Of a stretch of DNA of 21,383 nucleotides, positions 15,888 through 21,275 are shown in pieces. Source of the DNA: a virus; the IMG/VR virus record IMGVR_UViG_3300031758_000674, positions 1 to 21,383 of that record, one strand, 5' to 3'. The stretch's first letter is position 1; each line of letters opens with the position of its first letter. The position numbers and the translations under genes were made by a program. The notes below the pieces were generated by a model. The model searched no databases and was not told the origin of the DNA. It was given only the letters and a program-made list of their open reading frames with translations.

Positions 15888-16220
15888 TTAATTTAATTTA
15901 TGTTTATTTTTGAATTGTTCGTGAATTGTTGTTTCACCGGTAAAGGTATAACCCAAACATACAAGGAGTTCTTGCACATTTTTGAAGTCACTCTCTTTGA
16001 TGGGGTCAAGTTTGAGATATGACATTTCAGGGTCATCTTCTTCTGTTGTTCGAGTATAATGGATTTTACATTTAGCATCCAATCCCCATTTGCCACCTTT
16101 CTTATGATAGAATTGGTCCTCATCTACATATTTTCCACATAATCTACAGAAGAACATCCAACCTTTGGGACCCATGATTCTTCTGCTCAAGTATAATTCA
16201 AATTTCTTTTTACCTGACAT
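15888..16220 (-). CDS. Small zinc-finger protein (110 aa)
   Basis: Residues 23-54 hold a CxxC...CxxH metal site: Cys25 and Cys28 (FCRLCGKY), then Cys51 and His54 (AKCKIHY), with the FYHKKGGKWGLDAKCK spacing seen in zinc ribbons that often accompany phage HNH proteins. The N-terminus is basic. The C-terminal half (ESDFKNVQELLVCLGYTFTGE) is a small alpha/beta segment I do not recognise. There is no HNH active site, so it is probably nucleic-acid binding without cleavage. It is the first gene of the minus-strand pair and diverges from the DUF6291-like gene. No clear TAnnTTTG promoter was found upstream on this strand. Confidence 0.65.
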   Translation of the reverse strand: MSGKKKFELYLSRRIMGPKGWMFFCRLCGKYVDEDQFYHKKGGKWGLDAKCKIHYTRTTEEDDPEMSYLKLDPIKESDFKNVQELLVCLGYTFTGETTIHEQFKNKHKLN

Positions 16221-16248
16221 TGTTTCTTTTTTCTATAAATATCATATA

Positions 16249-16255
16249 TATAGGA
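16249..16255. promoter_or_regulatory. TATAGGA half-site in the divergent control region
   Basis: TATAGGA at 16249-16255 is the reverse complement of TCCTATA at 16324-16330 on the other side of the same intergenic region. Related copies lie at 4865-4871 and 17958-17979. It could be a shared operator half-site for the divergent genes; chance is possible in AT-rich spacer DNA. Confidence 0.25.
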
Positions 16256-16302
16256 AAAAATACATAAACAATTCGGTATTTTGAAATTTTTTTGTGTATT
16301 TA

Positions 16303-16334
16303 TTTGTAAATATGGGTAACTATTCCTATATTTG
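16303..16334 (+). promoter_or_regulatory. Bacteroidota-type promoter of the DUF6291-like gene, with overlapping dyad
   Basis: TTTG (16303-16306) and TATATTTG (16327-16334) are 20 nt apart. The -7 box sits inside an inverted repeat ATTCC (16322-16326) / GGAAT (16334-16338), so a protein bound there would block RNA polymerase. The start codon follows 20 nt after the box. Confidence 0.8.
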
Positions 16335-16354
16335 GAATTAAAAAAAGAATTATT

Positions 16355-16966
16355 ATGGCGAAAACATCTAAAACAACAAGGGAACAATTCACCTTCTACT
16401 TGAGTTACTTCGACGCTCTTAATGAATTGGAATCAGACGAAGATAAGGTACAATACTTAATGGCAATATGTAATAAACAATTTTATGGTATTGAACCAAT
16501 CAATCTTAGTAAAGATGTTAGATTGGTATATAAGAGTCAAAAACATTCCATGGATAAATCAATAATTGGTTGGGAATCCCAAGCTGGTGTTAAGTTACAA
16601 CCACCTACGGGAGGTACTACCCAAGTACCCTACCAAGGTAGTACCCAAGTACCCCACCTAGTACCTTCGGTACAAGTACAAGAACAAGTACAAGTACAAG
16701 TACAAGAACAAGAACAAGAACAAGTACAAGAACAAAAAGAAGTACAAGTAGAAGAACAAGTACAAGTAGAAGGGGAAATTCAATTTGAAAAGAAAAGAAA
16801 ATTAAGAAAAGATATATTGGATTTATTTGGTATGGCAATACCAGAACAAAGATTATTCAAATATATTGCAATTGCTGATTATAATTCGATTGAACAATTT
16901 ACTGGTATGGAAATTACTTCAACAGATATTGAATTATTTGAAGAATATAATAATGCAATTAATTAA
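16355..16966 (+). CDS. DUF6291-like protein with Val/Gln/Glu repeat tract
   Basis: The product has 203 aa. Residues 1-75 resemble the DUF6291 domain found in phage and mobile-element proteins of Bacteroidota, often near replication genes (REQFTFYLSYFDALNEL, then DKVQYLMAICNKQFYG and SMDKSIIGW). Residues 86-106 are Pro/Thr/Gln-rich (TQVPYQGSTQVP). Residues 106-140 are almost pure Val-Gln/Glu-Gln dipeptides coded by 6-bp units. The last 60 residues are a separate helical domain. The role is probably in DNA replication or its initiation, inferred from family context. Its own promoter with an overlapping dyad suggests regulated early expression. The repeat tract is likely to vary in length between relatives. 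Confidence 0.65.
   Translation: MAKTSKTTREQFTFYLSYFDALNELESDEDKVQYLMAICNKQFYGIEPINLSKDVRLVYKSQKHSMDKSIIGWESQAGVKLQPPTGGTTQVPYQGSTQVPHLVPSVQVQEQVQVQVQEQEQEQVQEQKEVQVEEQVQVEGEIQFEKKRKLRKDILDLFGMAIPEQRLFKYIAIADYNSIEQFTGMEITSTDIELFEEYNNAIN
16613..16771 (+). repeat. GTAC-rich tandem repeats in the DUF6291-like gene
   Basis: Two near-identical units of about 20 bp (GGTA[CG]TACCCAAGTACCC) at 16613-16653 are followed by many 6-bp units, GTACAA or GAACAA, from about 16669 to 16771. They encode TQVP repeats and then VQ/EQ repeats. The tract looks like a slippage-prone microsatellite and concentrates the tetranucleotide GTAC. Confidence 0.85.
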
Positions 16967-16986
16967 CCCTCCTCAACGTAAGAACA

Positions 16987-16998
16987 CCAGTATACTGG
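16987..16998. promoter_or_regulatory. Perfect 12-bp palindrome next to an early promoter (candidate operator)
   Basis: CCAGTATACTGG is a perfect palindrome lying 6 nt upstream of the -33 element at 17005. A half-site (CCAGTATA) also occurs at about 17483 inside the operon. This placement suits binding of a dimeric regulator, either activator or repressor. I saw no second full copy in the window. Confidence 0.5.
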
Positions 16999-17004
16999 GT
17001 AAAT

Positions 17005-17035
17005 TTTGAAATTAAAATAAACTTCAATATATTTG
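17005..17035 (+). promoter_or_regulatory. Bacteroidota-type promoter of the small early operon
   Basis: TTTG (17005-17008) and TATATTTG (17028-17035) have a 19-nt spacer. The ATG at 17041 lies 5 nt after the -7 box, so the first gene of the operon would have almost no leader. Confidence 0.82.
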
Positions 17036-17040
17036 TATAT

Positions 17041-17295
17041 ATGGAACAAGATAACCTCAACAAAGAAATTGCTAGCATCCTTTTCAATGTAAAGGATGAG
17101 CCAAGGAATGTATCCAAAATGGAAATCAAAGAAATGATTGCAAAGATTTTAGGGTATGGCCAACATTTAATTAATGTGCAACTATTGAGAGGTAAAGATA
17201 CCTTCACCAACTTATTTGGTAATAGAATGGAGCAGGACCCACTATTAGAAGAATTAATAAACTTATACTACTCAGAAGAACAATGGAACAATTAA
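17041..17295 (+). CDS. Small hypothetical protein (84 aa), first gene of an early-type operon
   Basis: The product is helical and charged, with no membrane segment or Cys motif (EIASILFNVKDEP, MEIKEMIAKILGYGQHLINV, DPLLEELINLYYSEEQW). I do not recognise it. It starts 5 nt after a perfect promoter box and overlaps the next gene by 13 nt. A nearby palindrome suggests tight control. Small helical proteins at this place in phages are often host-takeover or replication accessory factors, but nothing here shows which. Confidence 0.65.
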   Translation: MEQDNLNKEIASILFNVKDEPRNVSKMEIKEMIAKILGYGQHLINVQLLRGKDTFTNLFGNRMEQDPLLEELINLYYSEEQWNN

Positions 17296-17543
17296 TAAAA
17301 AAATACGGTAGAGCAAATGGCATGGTGCTAGACCTAATGAAAAAAAGATGTGACTTCAATGCCGAGCATAATAAGTTTGAATGGACTGGCGAACTTAAAA
17401 CACACCAAATAATGGAAGCGACTGGCTTAACAGAACAAGAAGTAAAAGATGCTGTTCAATATTTACTTGGTGTAGGATTTATTAGCCAGTATAAAACCTT
17501 TGAGGTTTATTCAATGAATATTTTGGTAATCAATAATCACTAA
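17283..17543 (+). CDS. Small protein with winged-helix-like fold
   Basis: The 86-aa product starts inside the end of the preceding gene (13-nt overlap). Residues 34-66 read like a winged helix: TGELKTHQIMEATGLTEQEVKDAVQYLLGVGFI, a helix-turn-helix followed by a GFI strand, then KTFEVYSMNILVINN as the wing. This pattern is typical of small DNA-binding or replication-initiation accessory domains. It may regulate its own operon or help replication together with the DUF6291-like protein upstream. Assignment is by pattern only. Confidence 0.6.
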   Translation: MEQLIKKYGRANGMVLDLMKKRCDFNAEHNKFEWTGELKTHQIMEATGLTEQEVKDAVQYLLGVGFISQYKTFEVYSMNILVINNH

Positions 17544-17552
17544 TATAAAATT

Positions 17553-17813
17553 ATGAATATAGAAGATTTCAACAACTTTGAGAAAGCTCCCGATTATGCA
17601 GAGAGTAAATGCGTAATCGTTCCAATGGATATTTTTACATTAATTCATTCTCACGAATTTAAATTACTAGAACCAACTCTAACTGATAAGATAATGAATG
17701 AAGGGTTGGAATCTCTAACACCAGAAGAATCTGAAAGATTCAAAAGATTACAAATAGATTTGTCTTATCACTTCAACCAAGTATTCAATACACCTCACAC
17801 CGACAGAAAGTAA
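17553..17813 (+). CDS. Small hypothetical protein (86 aa)
   Basis: The gene follows the winged-helix gene after 9 nt and is probably the last of the three-gene operon. The product is acidic and helical (MDIFTLIHSHEFKLLEPTLTDKIMNEGLESL, then TPEESERFKRLQIDLSYHFNQVF), with no signal peptide or membrane segment. I do not recognise it. A new promoter begins only 4 nt after its stop codon, so the operon and the RNA unit that follows are tightly packed. Confidence 0.6.
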   Translation: MNIEDFNNFEKAPDYAESKCVIVPMDIFTLIHSHEFKLLEPTLTDKIMNEGLESLTPEESERFKRLQIDLSYHFNQVFNTPHTDRK

Positions 17814-17816
17814 TAT

Positions 17817-17847
17817 TTTGCAATCTGAAAAATTTGACATATATTTG
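17817..17847 (+). promoter_or_regulatory. Bacteroidota-type promoter facing a short untranslated unit
   Basis: TTTG (17817-17820) and TATATTTG (17840-17847) are 19 nt apart, a full match. Downstream there is no ATG and no reading frame before a terminator ends at about 17930. Confidence 0.8.
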
Positions 17848-17850
17848 TAG

Positions 17851-17930
17851 AAGATAAGAATAAGGTTTATACCTGTTTTTGTTTTTCATTTTTAAACCCT
17901 CAACGACTGGTGTACGTTGGGGGTTTTTTA
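17851..17930 (+). ncRNA. Candidate small RNA or attenuator leader, about 80 nt
   Basis: Promoter 17817-17847 and terminator 17894-17930 bound a transcript of about 80 nt that contains no ATG. It has a small AGGU...ACCU hairpin near its 5' end, then a U-rich single-stranded stretch (CUGUUUUUGUUUUUCAUUUUU), then the terminator stem. Either it is a free-standing small RNA, or it is an attenuator leader for the packaging operon whose first gene begins at 18002. No known RNA family is recognised. Confidence 0.6.
17894..17930 (+). terminator. Intrinsic terminator of the short RNA unit
   Basis: A 12-bp stem (17894-17905 with 17915-17926, one T-G pair, 9-nt loop ACTGGTGTA) is followed by T to 17929. 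It lies between the early operon and the packaging operon. Confidence 0.9.
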
Positions 17931-17956
17931 TTTATCCTACAAAAATAAAATGAATA

Positions 17957-17982
17957 ATCCTATATTTATCAAATAGGATAAA
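17957..17982. promoter_or_regulatory. Dyads upstream of the packaging operon (candidate operator or promoter)
   Basis: ATCCTAT (17957-17963) and ATAGGAT (17973-17979) form a perfect 7-bp dyad, and TTTATC (17965-17970) with GATAAA (17977-17982) forms a second, overlapping one. Another TATTTATC lies at 17929-17936. No TAnnTTTG promoter is present between the terminator and the ATG at 18002, so this is the best candidate control site for the packaging genes. Confidence 0.4.
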
Positions 17983-18001
17983 CACACAACTAGTTATCAT
18001 T

Positions 18002-18301
18002 ATGGAAAAGTTTTTCGAAAAAATAGAAGAAAGAGCAATCAATTATTTCACAATGACTGATGAGGAAAAAGATGAATTGCTGGCTGATTTTGCAAACATA
18101 TACATCAAAGGGAAATTCAAAGTAGGAATAACCTTCAAACATATTATAAATGATTTGGAGAAGGATATAGAGCGTATTGAATCTCAGAACAGATATGAAC
18201 TTGCGGCGTTGTTAAATGACGTTAGAATTAGTCTGGCTGAAGTTGCAGATGAGTTGGATGCTCAACATAAAAAACAAATCAATAAAGACAAGAATGTGTA
18301 A
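18002..18301 (+). CDS. Small hypothetical protein, first gene of the packaging operon
   Basis: The 99-aa product is almost wholly helical and charged, with a likely coiled-coil part (HIINDLEKDIERIESQNRYELAALLND) and a Lys-rich end. No known motif is visible. It overlaps the next gene by 8 nt and begins a run of eight head-to-tail genes ending in the chaperone-like gene. Position suggests a packaging or regulatory accessory, but I do not recognise the family. Confidence 0.65.
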   Translation: MEKFFEKIEERAINYFTMTDEEKDELLADFANIYIKGKFKVGITFKHIINDLEKDIERIESQNRYELAALLNDVRISLAEVADELDAQHKKQINKDKNV

Positions 18302-18566
18302 TTGCAAAGGAAAAGGGAAATCACAAACGATTAACAATTTGGACAATGTTGATGTAATCAATTACGCCAAACAAATTTATGATAACATAATCACTCCAAA
18401 TACAACAGGAGAATATTCTGATTTGGATAAGATTGAAATTATTGGGGCGTATTCATCTTTATACCCCAACGCATCACAAATACCATCACTACAAGATGCA
18501 ATTGATAATATCCGAATTGGAATAGAATTATATAACGACAAACATACAAAAAGATTTAAACGATAA
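18294..18566 (+). CDS. Small hypothetical protein (90 aa) with N-terminal CxC
   Basis: The start at ATG 18294 is chosen over an upstream in-frame start because it gives an 8-nt overlap with the previous gene and a sensible N-terminus, MCNCKGKGKS. The upstream extension (MTLELVWLK...) lies inside the neighbour and looks like its shadow. The body is acidic and helical (VINYAKQIYDNII, LQDAIDNIRIGIELYND). The function is unknown. It ends on the start codon of the small terminase gene (TAATG). Confidence 0.6.
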   Translation: MCNCKGKGKSQTINNLDNVDVINYAKQIYDNIITPNTTGEYSDLDKIEIIGAYSSLYPNASQIPSLQDAIDNIRIGIELYNDKHTKRFKR

Positions 18567-18997
18567 TGGAATCACAAAGAAGACCTGGTAGACCAAGGGT
18601 CGAAAACAATTTAGCTGATGGTTGGGTAGATATAATCATCCAATCAGGAAAAGAAGGAAAACATATCACCGACTTCCTAATCATATTGGGAATTAGTTGG
18701 GATGCACATTGGGCTCTAATGGAAAGAAATAAAGATTATTACCGAGCCGTCAAGGAATATGAAAAGTTCTGTGAACAATATTGGTATAATCAAATGCATG
18801 CTCAAATGGAAGAAAACGGTGGAGCTGGTTATAATTCAAGACTATGGTCTTTGATTATGAGAAACAAATTTGGTGATAGATGGTCTGAAGCTAGTAAGGT
18901 TGATTTAACATCCAAAGGTGAACAAATTGAAACCAAAGCACCAATTCAAATTGAAATTATAAAGAACACAATAAAAGAAGACGATGCCGAAAAGTAA
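18566..18997 (+). CDS. Terminase small subunit
   Basis: The 143-aa product should recognise the packaging site on phage DNA and load the large subunit. The basic N-terminus (RRPGRPRVENN) is followed by a helical DNA-binding part (ITDFLIILGISWDAHWAL). The central motif NSRLWSLIMRNKFGDRW, followed by VDLTSKGEQIE, is typical of small terminase/DNA-packaging proteins from Bacteroidota phages. The large subunit gene begins about 410 nt downstream in the same operon, separated only by three tiny genes. Length suits the family. Start is on the stop codon of the previous gene. Confidence 0.8.
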   Translation: MESQRRPGRPRVENNLADGWVDIIIQSGKEGKHITDFLIILGISWDAHWALMERNKDYYRAVKEYEKFCEQYWYNQMHAQMEENGGAGYNSRLWSLIMRNKFGDRWSEASKVDLTSKGEQIETKAPIQIEIIKNTIKEDDAEK

Positions 18998-19154
18998 ATT
19001 GAGAGGTGGCAAGAAAGCTCACCGTAAAAGAGTAGCGAATAGAAATAACGTTATACACCAAAAGAAACTTGCATTAACTAAACAGATAATTGCACAAATG
19101 AATGAAAAAAACAACGCAAACCAAGATAACAACCAAGTCGGGGAAGGTGTATAA
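18984..19154 (+). CDS. Tiny basic protein between the terminase genes (56 aa)
   Basis: ATG 18984 overlaps the end of the small terminase gene by 14 nt; the frame stays open for 56 codons to TAA 19154. The product begins MPKSKLRGGKKAHRKRV and is strongly basic, then becomes Asn/Gln-rich. Arg/Lys-rich micro-proteins of this type occur just before the large terminase in related phages, to my recollection. It may bind DNA during packaging. No other frame here explains the sequence as well. Confidence 0.65.
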   Translation: MPKSKLRGGKKAHRKRVANRNNVIHQKKLALTKQIIAQMNEKNNANQDNNQVGEGV

Positions 19155-19287
19155 TTACCAATACAATTACCAACCAGTGTGGTTGAGACCTGAGATTCAT
19201 GCCAAACTAAAAGACGTTGCATCAAAGTATAAATTGACATTGAATAAACTTATAGAAAAATTTGTAGATAGCGATGGCGAAAACTAA
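19102..19287 (+). CDS. Small ribbon-helix-helix-like protein (61 aa)
   Basis: This frame starts inside the previous gene (53-nt overlap, long for this phage) and continues alone to 19287. Residues 1-25 are basic and polar; residues 27-55 (VWLRPEIHAKLKDVASKYKLTLNKLIEKFVD) read like a ribbon-helix-helix DNA-binding unit: a strand, a helix, a turn and a second helix. It could regulate the packaging operon or take part in DNA recognition. The C-terminal half is the best-supported part. Confidence 0.6.
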   Translation: MKKTTQTKITTKSGKVYNYQYNYQPVWLRPEIHAKLKDVASKYKLTLNKLIEKFVDSDGEN

Positions 19288-19414
19288 GACACAATCGGTT
19301 GCAACAAGAACATCAAGACCAAAAGTCAAAAGACCTGGTATTCACGCTAAAACAAAATACTCCAACAATAAGAAATCAAAACTATACAAGAAGGTAAACA
19401 GAGGACAAGGATGA
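19274..19414 (+). CDS. Tiny basic protein before the large terminase (46 aa)
   Basis: ATG 19274 overlaps the previous gene by 14 nt and the stop TGA overlaps the terminase start as ATGA (19411-19414). The 46-aa product is very basic: RTSRPKVKRPGIHAKTKYS, then a Lys/Asn-rich end. The RPGIHAKTK motif is one I associate with small proteins next to large terminases in Bacteroidota phages. The precise overlaps on both sides support it as real. Confidence 0.65.
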   Translation: MAKTKTQSVATRTSRPKVKRPGIHAKTKYSNNKKSKLYKKVNRGQG

Positions 19415-20562
19415 GTATAAAAACAACGGTAGTCTTTGAGGAATTACTTAAATCAGATGAATTAGATAAAAGAATTGTTATCGCTCAGGGAGGTTCTCGT
19501 AGTGGTAAGACGTTTAACATTCTAATCTATTGGATTTACCGTCTTTTGCAAGAGGATAAGAAGACTTTGACCATTGTCCGTAAGACTTTACCATCTTTAA
19601 AAAATAGTGTCTTAAAAGACCTTATTCAGGTTCTTGAGTTATTTGAGATATATGACCCCAACAAATTCCACAAACAGGAAGGATTCTATGAGTTAGGTTC
19701 CAACATAATCAATTGGACCAGTGTCGATGAACCACAAAAGATTCGTGGTATGAAACGTGACTACTTGTATTGTAATGAAGCCAATGAATTGAAAATAGAG
19801 GATTGGAACCAATTAATTTTTCGAACAACCGATAAGGTAATCTGTGACTTGAACCCATCTGAACTAAACAGTTGGGTTTATGATTTGGAGAAAAGAGATG
19901 ATTCTTATATGTTTAAAACAACTTGGAGAGATAATCCATTTGTATCTGACACAATCATCAAAGAGTTGGAATCACTGAAAGAGAAAGATGAAAACTTGTA
20001 CAGAATCTACAATCTTGGTGAGAAAGGTATTGCAACCCAATTGGTGTTCACAAAGTTCTCTACGATTGAGAAAATCCCTGAAGGAATGAAACTGTTGGGT
20101 AGAGGAATGGACTTTGGTTACAACTCACCAACCACACTAATAGAAATCTATAAGGATGAGGATAATCTTTATATACGAGAATTGTTATATACCAAGAATA
20201 AAACAATGCCAGATATAATCTATCAAATGGAAGAATTGGGTTTTGATAAGACAGATACCATTTGGTGTGATTCTGCATTACCACAAAATATTGAAGAATT
20301 AAAACGAAGTAGATTCAATGTAAAACCGGTAAATAAGAAATCTATATTACACGGAATTGACCTAATTAAACGTCATCATATTTGGATTGAATCCACATCA
20401 ACAAATACAATCAAAGAATTTCAAACATATCGATTCAAAGAAGATAAGGATGGTAATCTAATTGATACACCTGAGGATGACAATAACCACTCGGTTGATG
20501 CCATCAGATATGTATTGGAATCAGAACTAAATAAAAAGAGTGGAAAACTAACAATTATATAA
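19411..20562 (+). CDS. Terminase large subunit (packaging ATPase and nuclease)
   Basis: The 383-aa product pumps DNA into the capsid and cuts it. ATPase motifs: Walker A GGSRSGKT at residues 27-34; Walker B DYLYCNEANE with catalytic Glu123; coupling motif DLNPS at 146-150. Nuclease motifs: Asp234 in GMDFGYN, Asp287 in WCDSAL and Asp363 in HSVDAIRY, giving the three acidic residues of an RNase H-like fold. This matches PBSX/Terminase_3-type proteins in order and length, and all key residues are present. It starts with an ATGA overlap and ends on the next start codon (TAATG). Headful or cos packaging cannot be told from the sequence. Confidence 0.95.
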   Translation: MSIKTTVVFEELLKSDELDKRIVIAQGGSRSGKTFNILIYWIYRLLQEDKKTLTIVRKTLPSLKNSVLKDLIQVLELFEIYDPNKFHKQEGFYELGSNIINWTSVDEPQKIRGMKRDYLYCNEANELKIEDWNQLIFRTTDKVICDLNPSELNSWVYDLEKRDDSYMFKTTWRDNPFVSDTIIKELESLKEKDENLYRIYNLGEKGIATQLVFTKFSTIEKIPEGMKLLGRGMDFGYNSPTTLIEIYKDEDNLYIRELLYTKNKTMPDIIYQMEELGFDKTDTIWCDSALPQNIEELKRSRFNVKPVNKKSILHGIDLIKRHHIWIESTSTNTIKEFQTYRFKEDKDGNLIDTPEDDNNHSVDAIRYVLESELNKKSGKLTII

Positions 20563-21275
20563 TGGAAAAATTAGAATTAGTAATAGATGATGAAGTAGTT
20601 GAAATACCTGATGAAATTACCATTGGTATATATCAACAATTGATGATGAATCCTGAATTATATGACAATAATCCAAACATGGTTATTTCATTATTCACAG
20701 GTATTCCATTACCTGATTTAAAGAATTTACAAGTAGACCAAATACAACTTCTACAAGCATTTGTTTCACAAAGATTTATTATACCTAAAGAGAATGAATT
20801 AATATTGACATTCTCTTATAAAGATATTGAATATGGATTGGAAAATGATTGGTCAAAATTAGCATGGGGAGCATGGTTAGATTTTGAAGTTTATTCAGCA
20901 GATAATATCTATGCAAATCTGCATAAAATTATGTCAATTTTATATCGACCAATTATTTCAAAGGATAAAAAAAATGCAAAAAATTATAAGATTGCTCCAT
21001 ATAAATCAGATGAAATTGAATATAGAGCTGAAACAATGAAAGAGGTTCCTGTATCCTATTGGTTGGGAGCTTCACAGTTTTTTTTTTCAATCGCAGAAAT
21101 ATTCATAAAAAATATGCAGGCTTCTTTGATATTGGAGAACAAGATGAACGAGAAGATTCTGAAGGGATGGACGATGCTCCCAAAATTTCTGCAAAAGAAA
21201 CTACCGCTAGATTCTATTTTAATCTCACGTACCAACTCGCAAAAGAAGACATTACCAAATTTGAGGAAGTCTTAA
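20562..21275 (+). CDS. Tail assembly chaperone-like protein, zero-frame product
   Basis: The zero frame gives 237 aa. Residues 1-180 look genuine: a small beta domain (LELVIDDEVVEIPDEI), helical parts with WSKLAWGAWLDFEVYSADN, HKIMSILYRPII and a hydrophobic helix GASQFFFSIAEIFIKNM. After about residue 184 the frame becomes Leu/Lys-rich and loses its character (KGWTMLPKFLQKKLPL), while the -1 frame continues with clearly protein-like sequence past the window end. This is the pattern of tail assembly chaperones (lambda G/GT type), where a fraction of ribosomes shift by -1. A frameshift error at the T10 (21078-21087) or A6 run would look the same. The chaperone role is inferred from this layout and from similar genes in Bacteroidota phages. 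Confidence 0.6.
   Translation: MEKLELVIDDEVVEIPDEITIGIYQQLMMNPELYDNNPNMVISLFTGIPLPDLKNLQVDQIQLLQAFVSQRFIIPKENELILTFSYKDIEYGLENDWSKLAWGAWLDFEVYSADNIYANLHKIMSILYRPIISKDKKNAKNYKIAPYKSDEIEYRAETMKEVPVSYWLGASQFFFSIAEIFIKNMQASLILENKMNEKILKGWTMLPKFLQKKLPLDSILISRTNSQKKTLPNLRKS
21107..21113 (+). promoter_or_regulatory. Candidate -1 slippery heptamer
   Basis: In the zero frame the codons ATA AAA AAT contain A-AAA-AAT, which fits the X-XXY-YYZ slippery pattern. It lies where the protein-like sequence changes from the zero to the -1 frame. A T10 run 20 nt upstream is a second possible slip site. Confidence 0.5.

Noticed and set aside
15893-16123. Second minus-strand frame of 76 aa inside the zinc-finger gene
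   Set aside because: Off-frame shadow without its own start context; the zinc-finger frame has the metal-site motif.
16617-16838. Minus-strand frame of Leu-Val repeats resembling a membrane protein
   Set aside because: It is the antisense of the Val-Gln/Glu-Gln repeat tract; hydrophobic only because of the repeat codons.
18216-18293. Upstream extension of the CxC protein
   Set aside because: The extra 26 residues overlap the previous gene and look like its shadow; ATG 18294 gives a normal short overlap.
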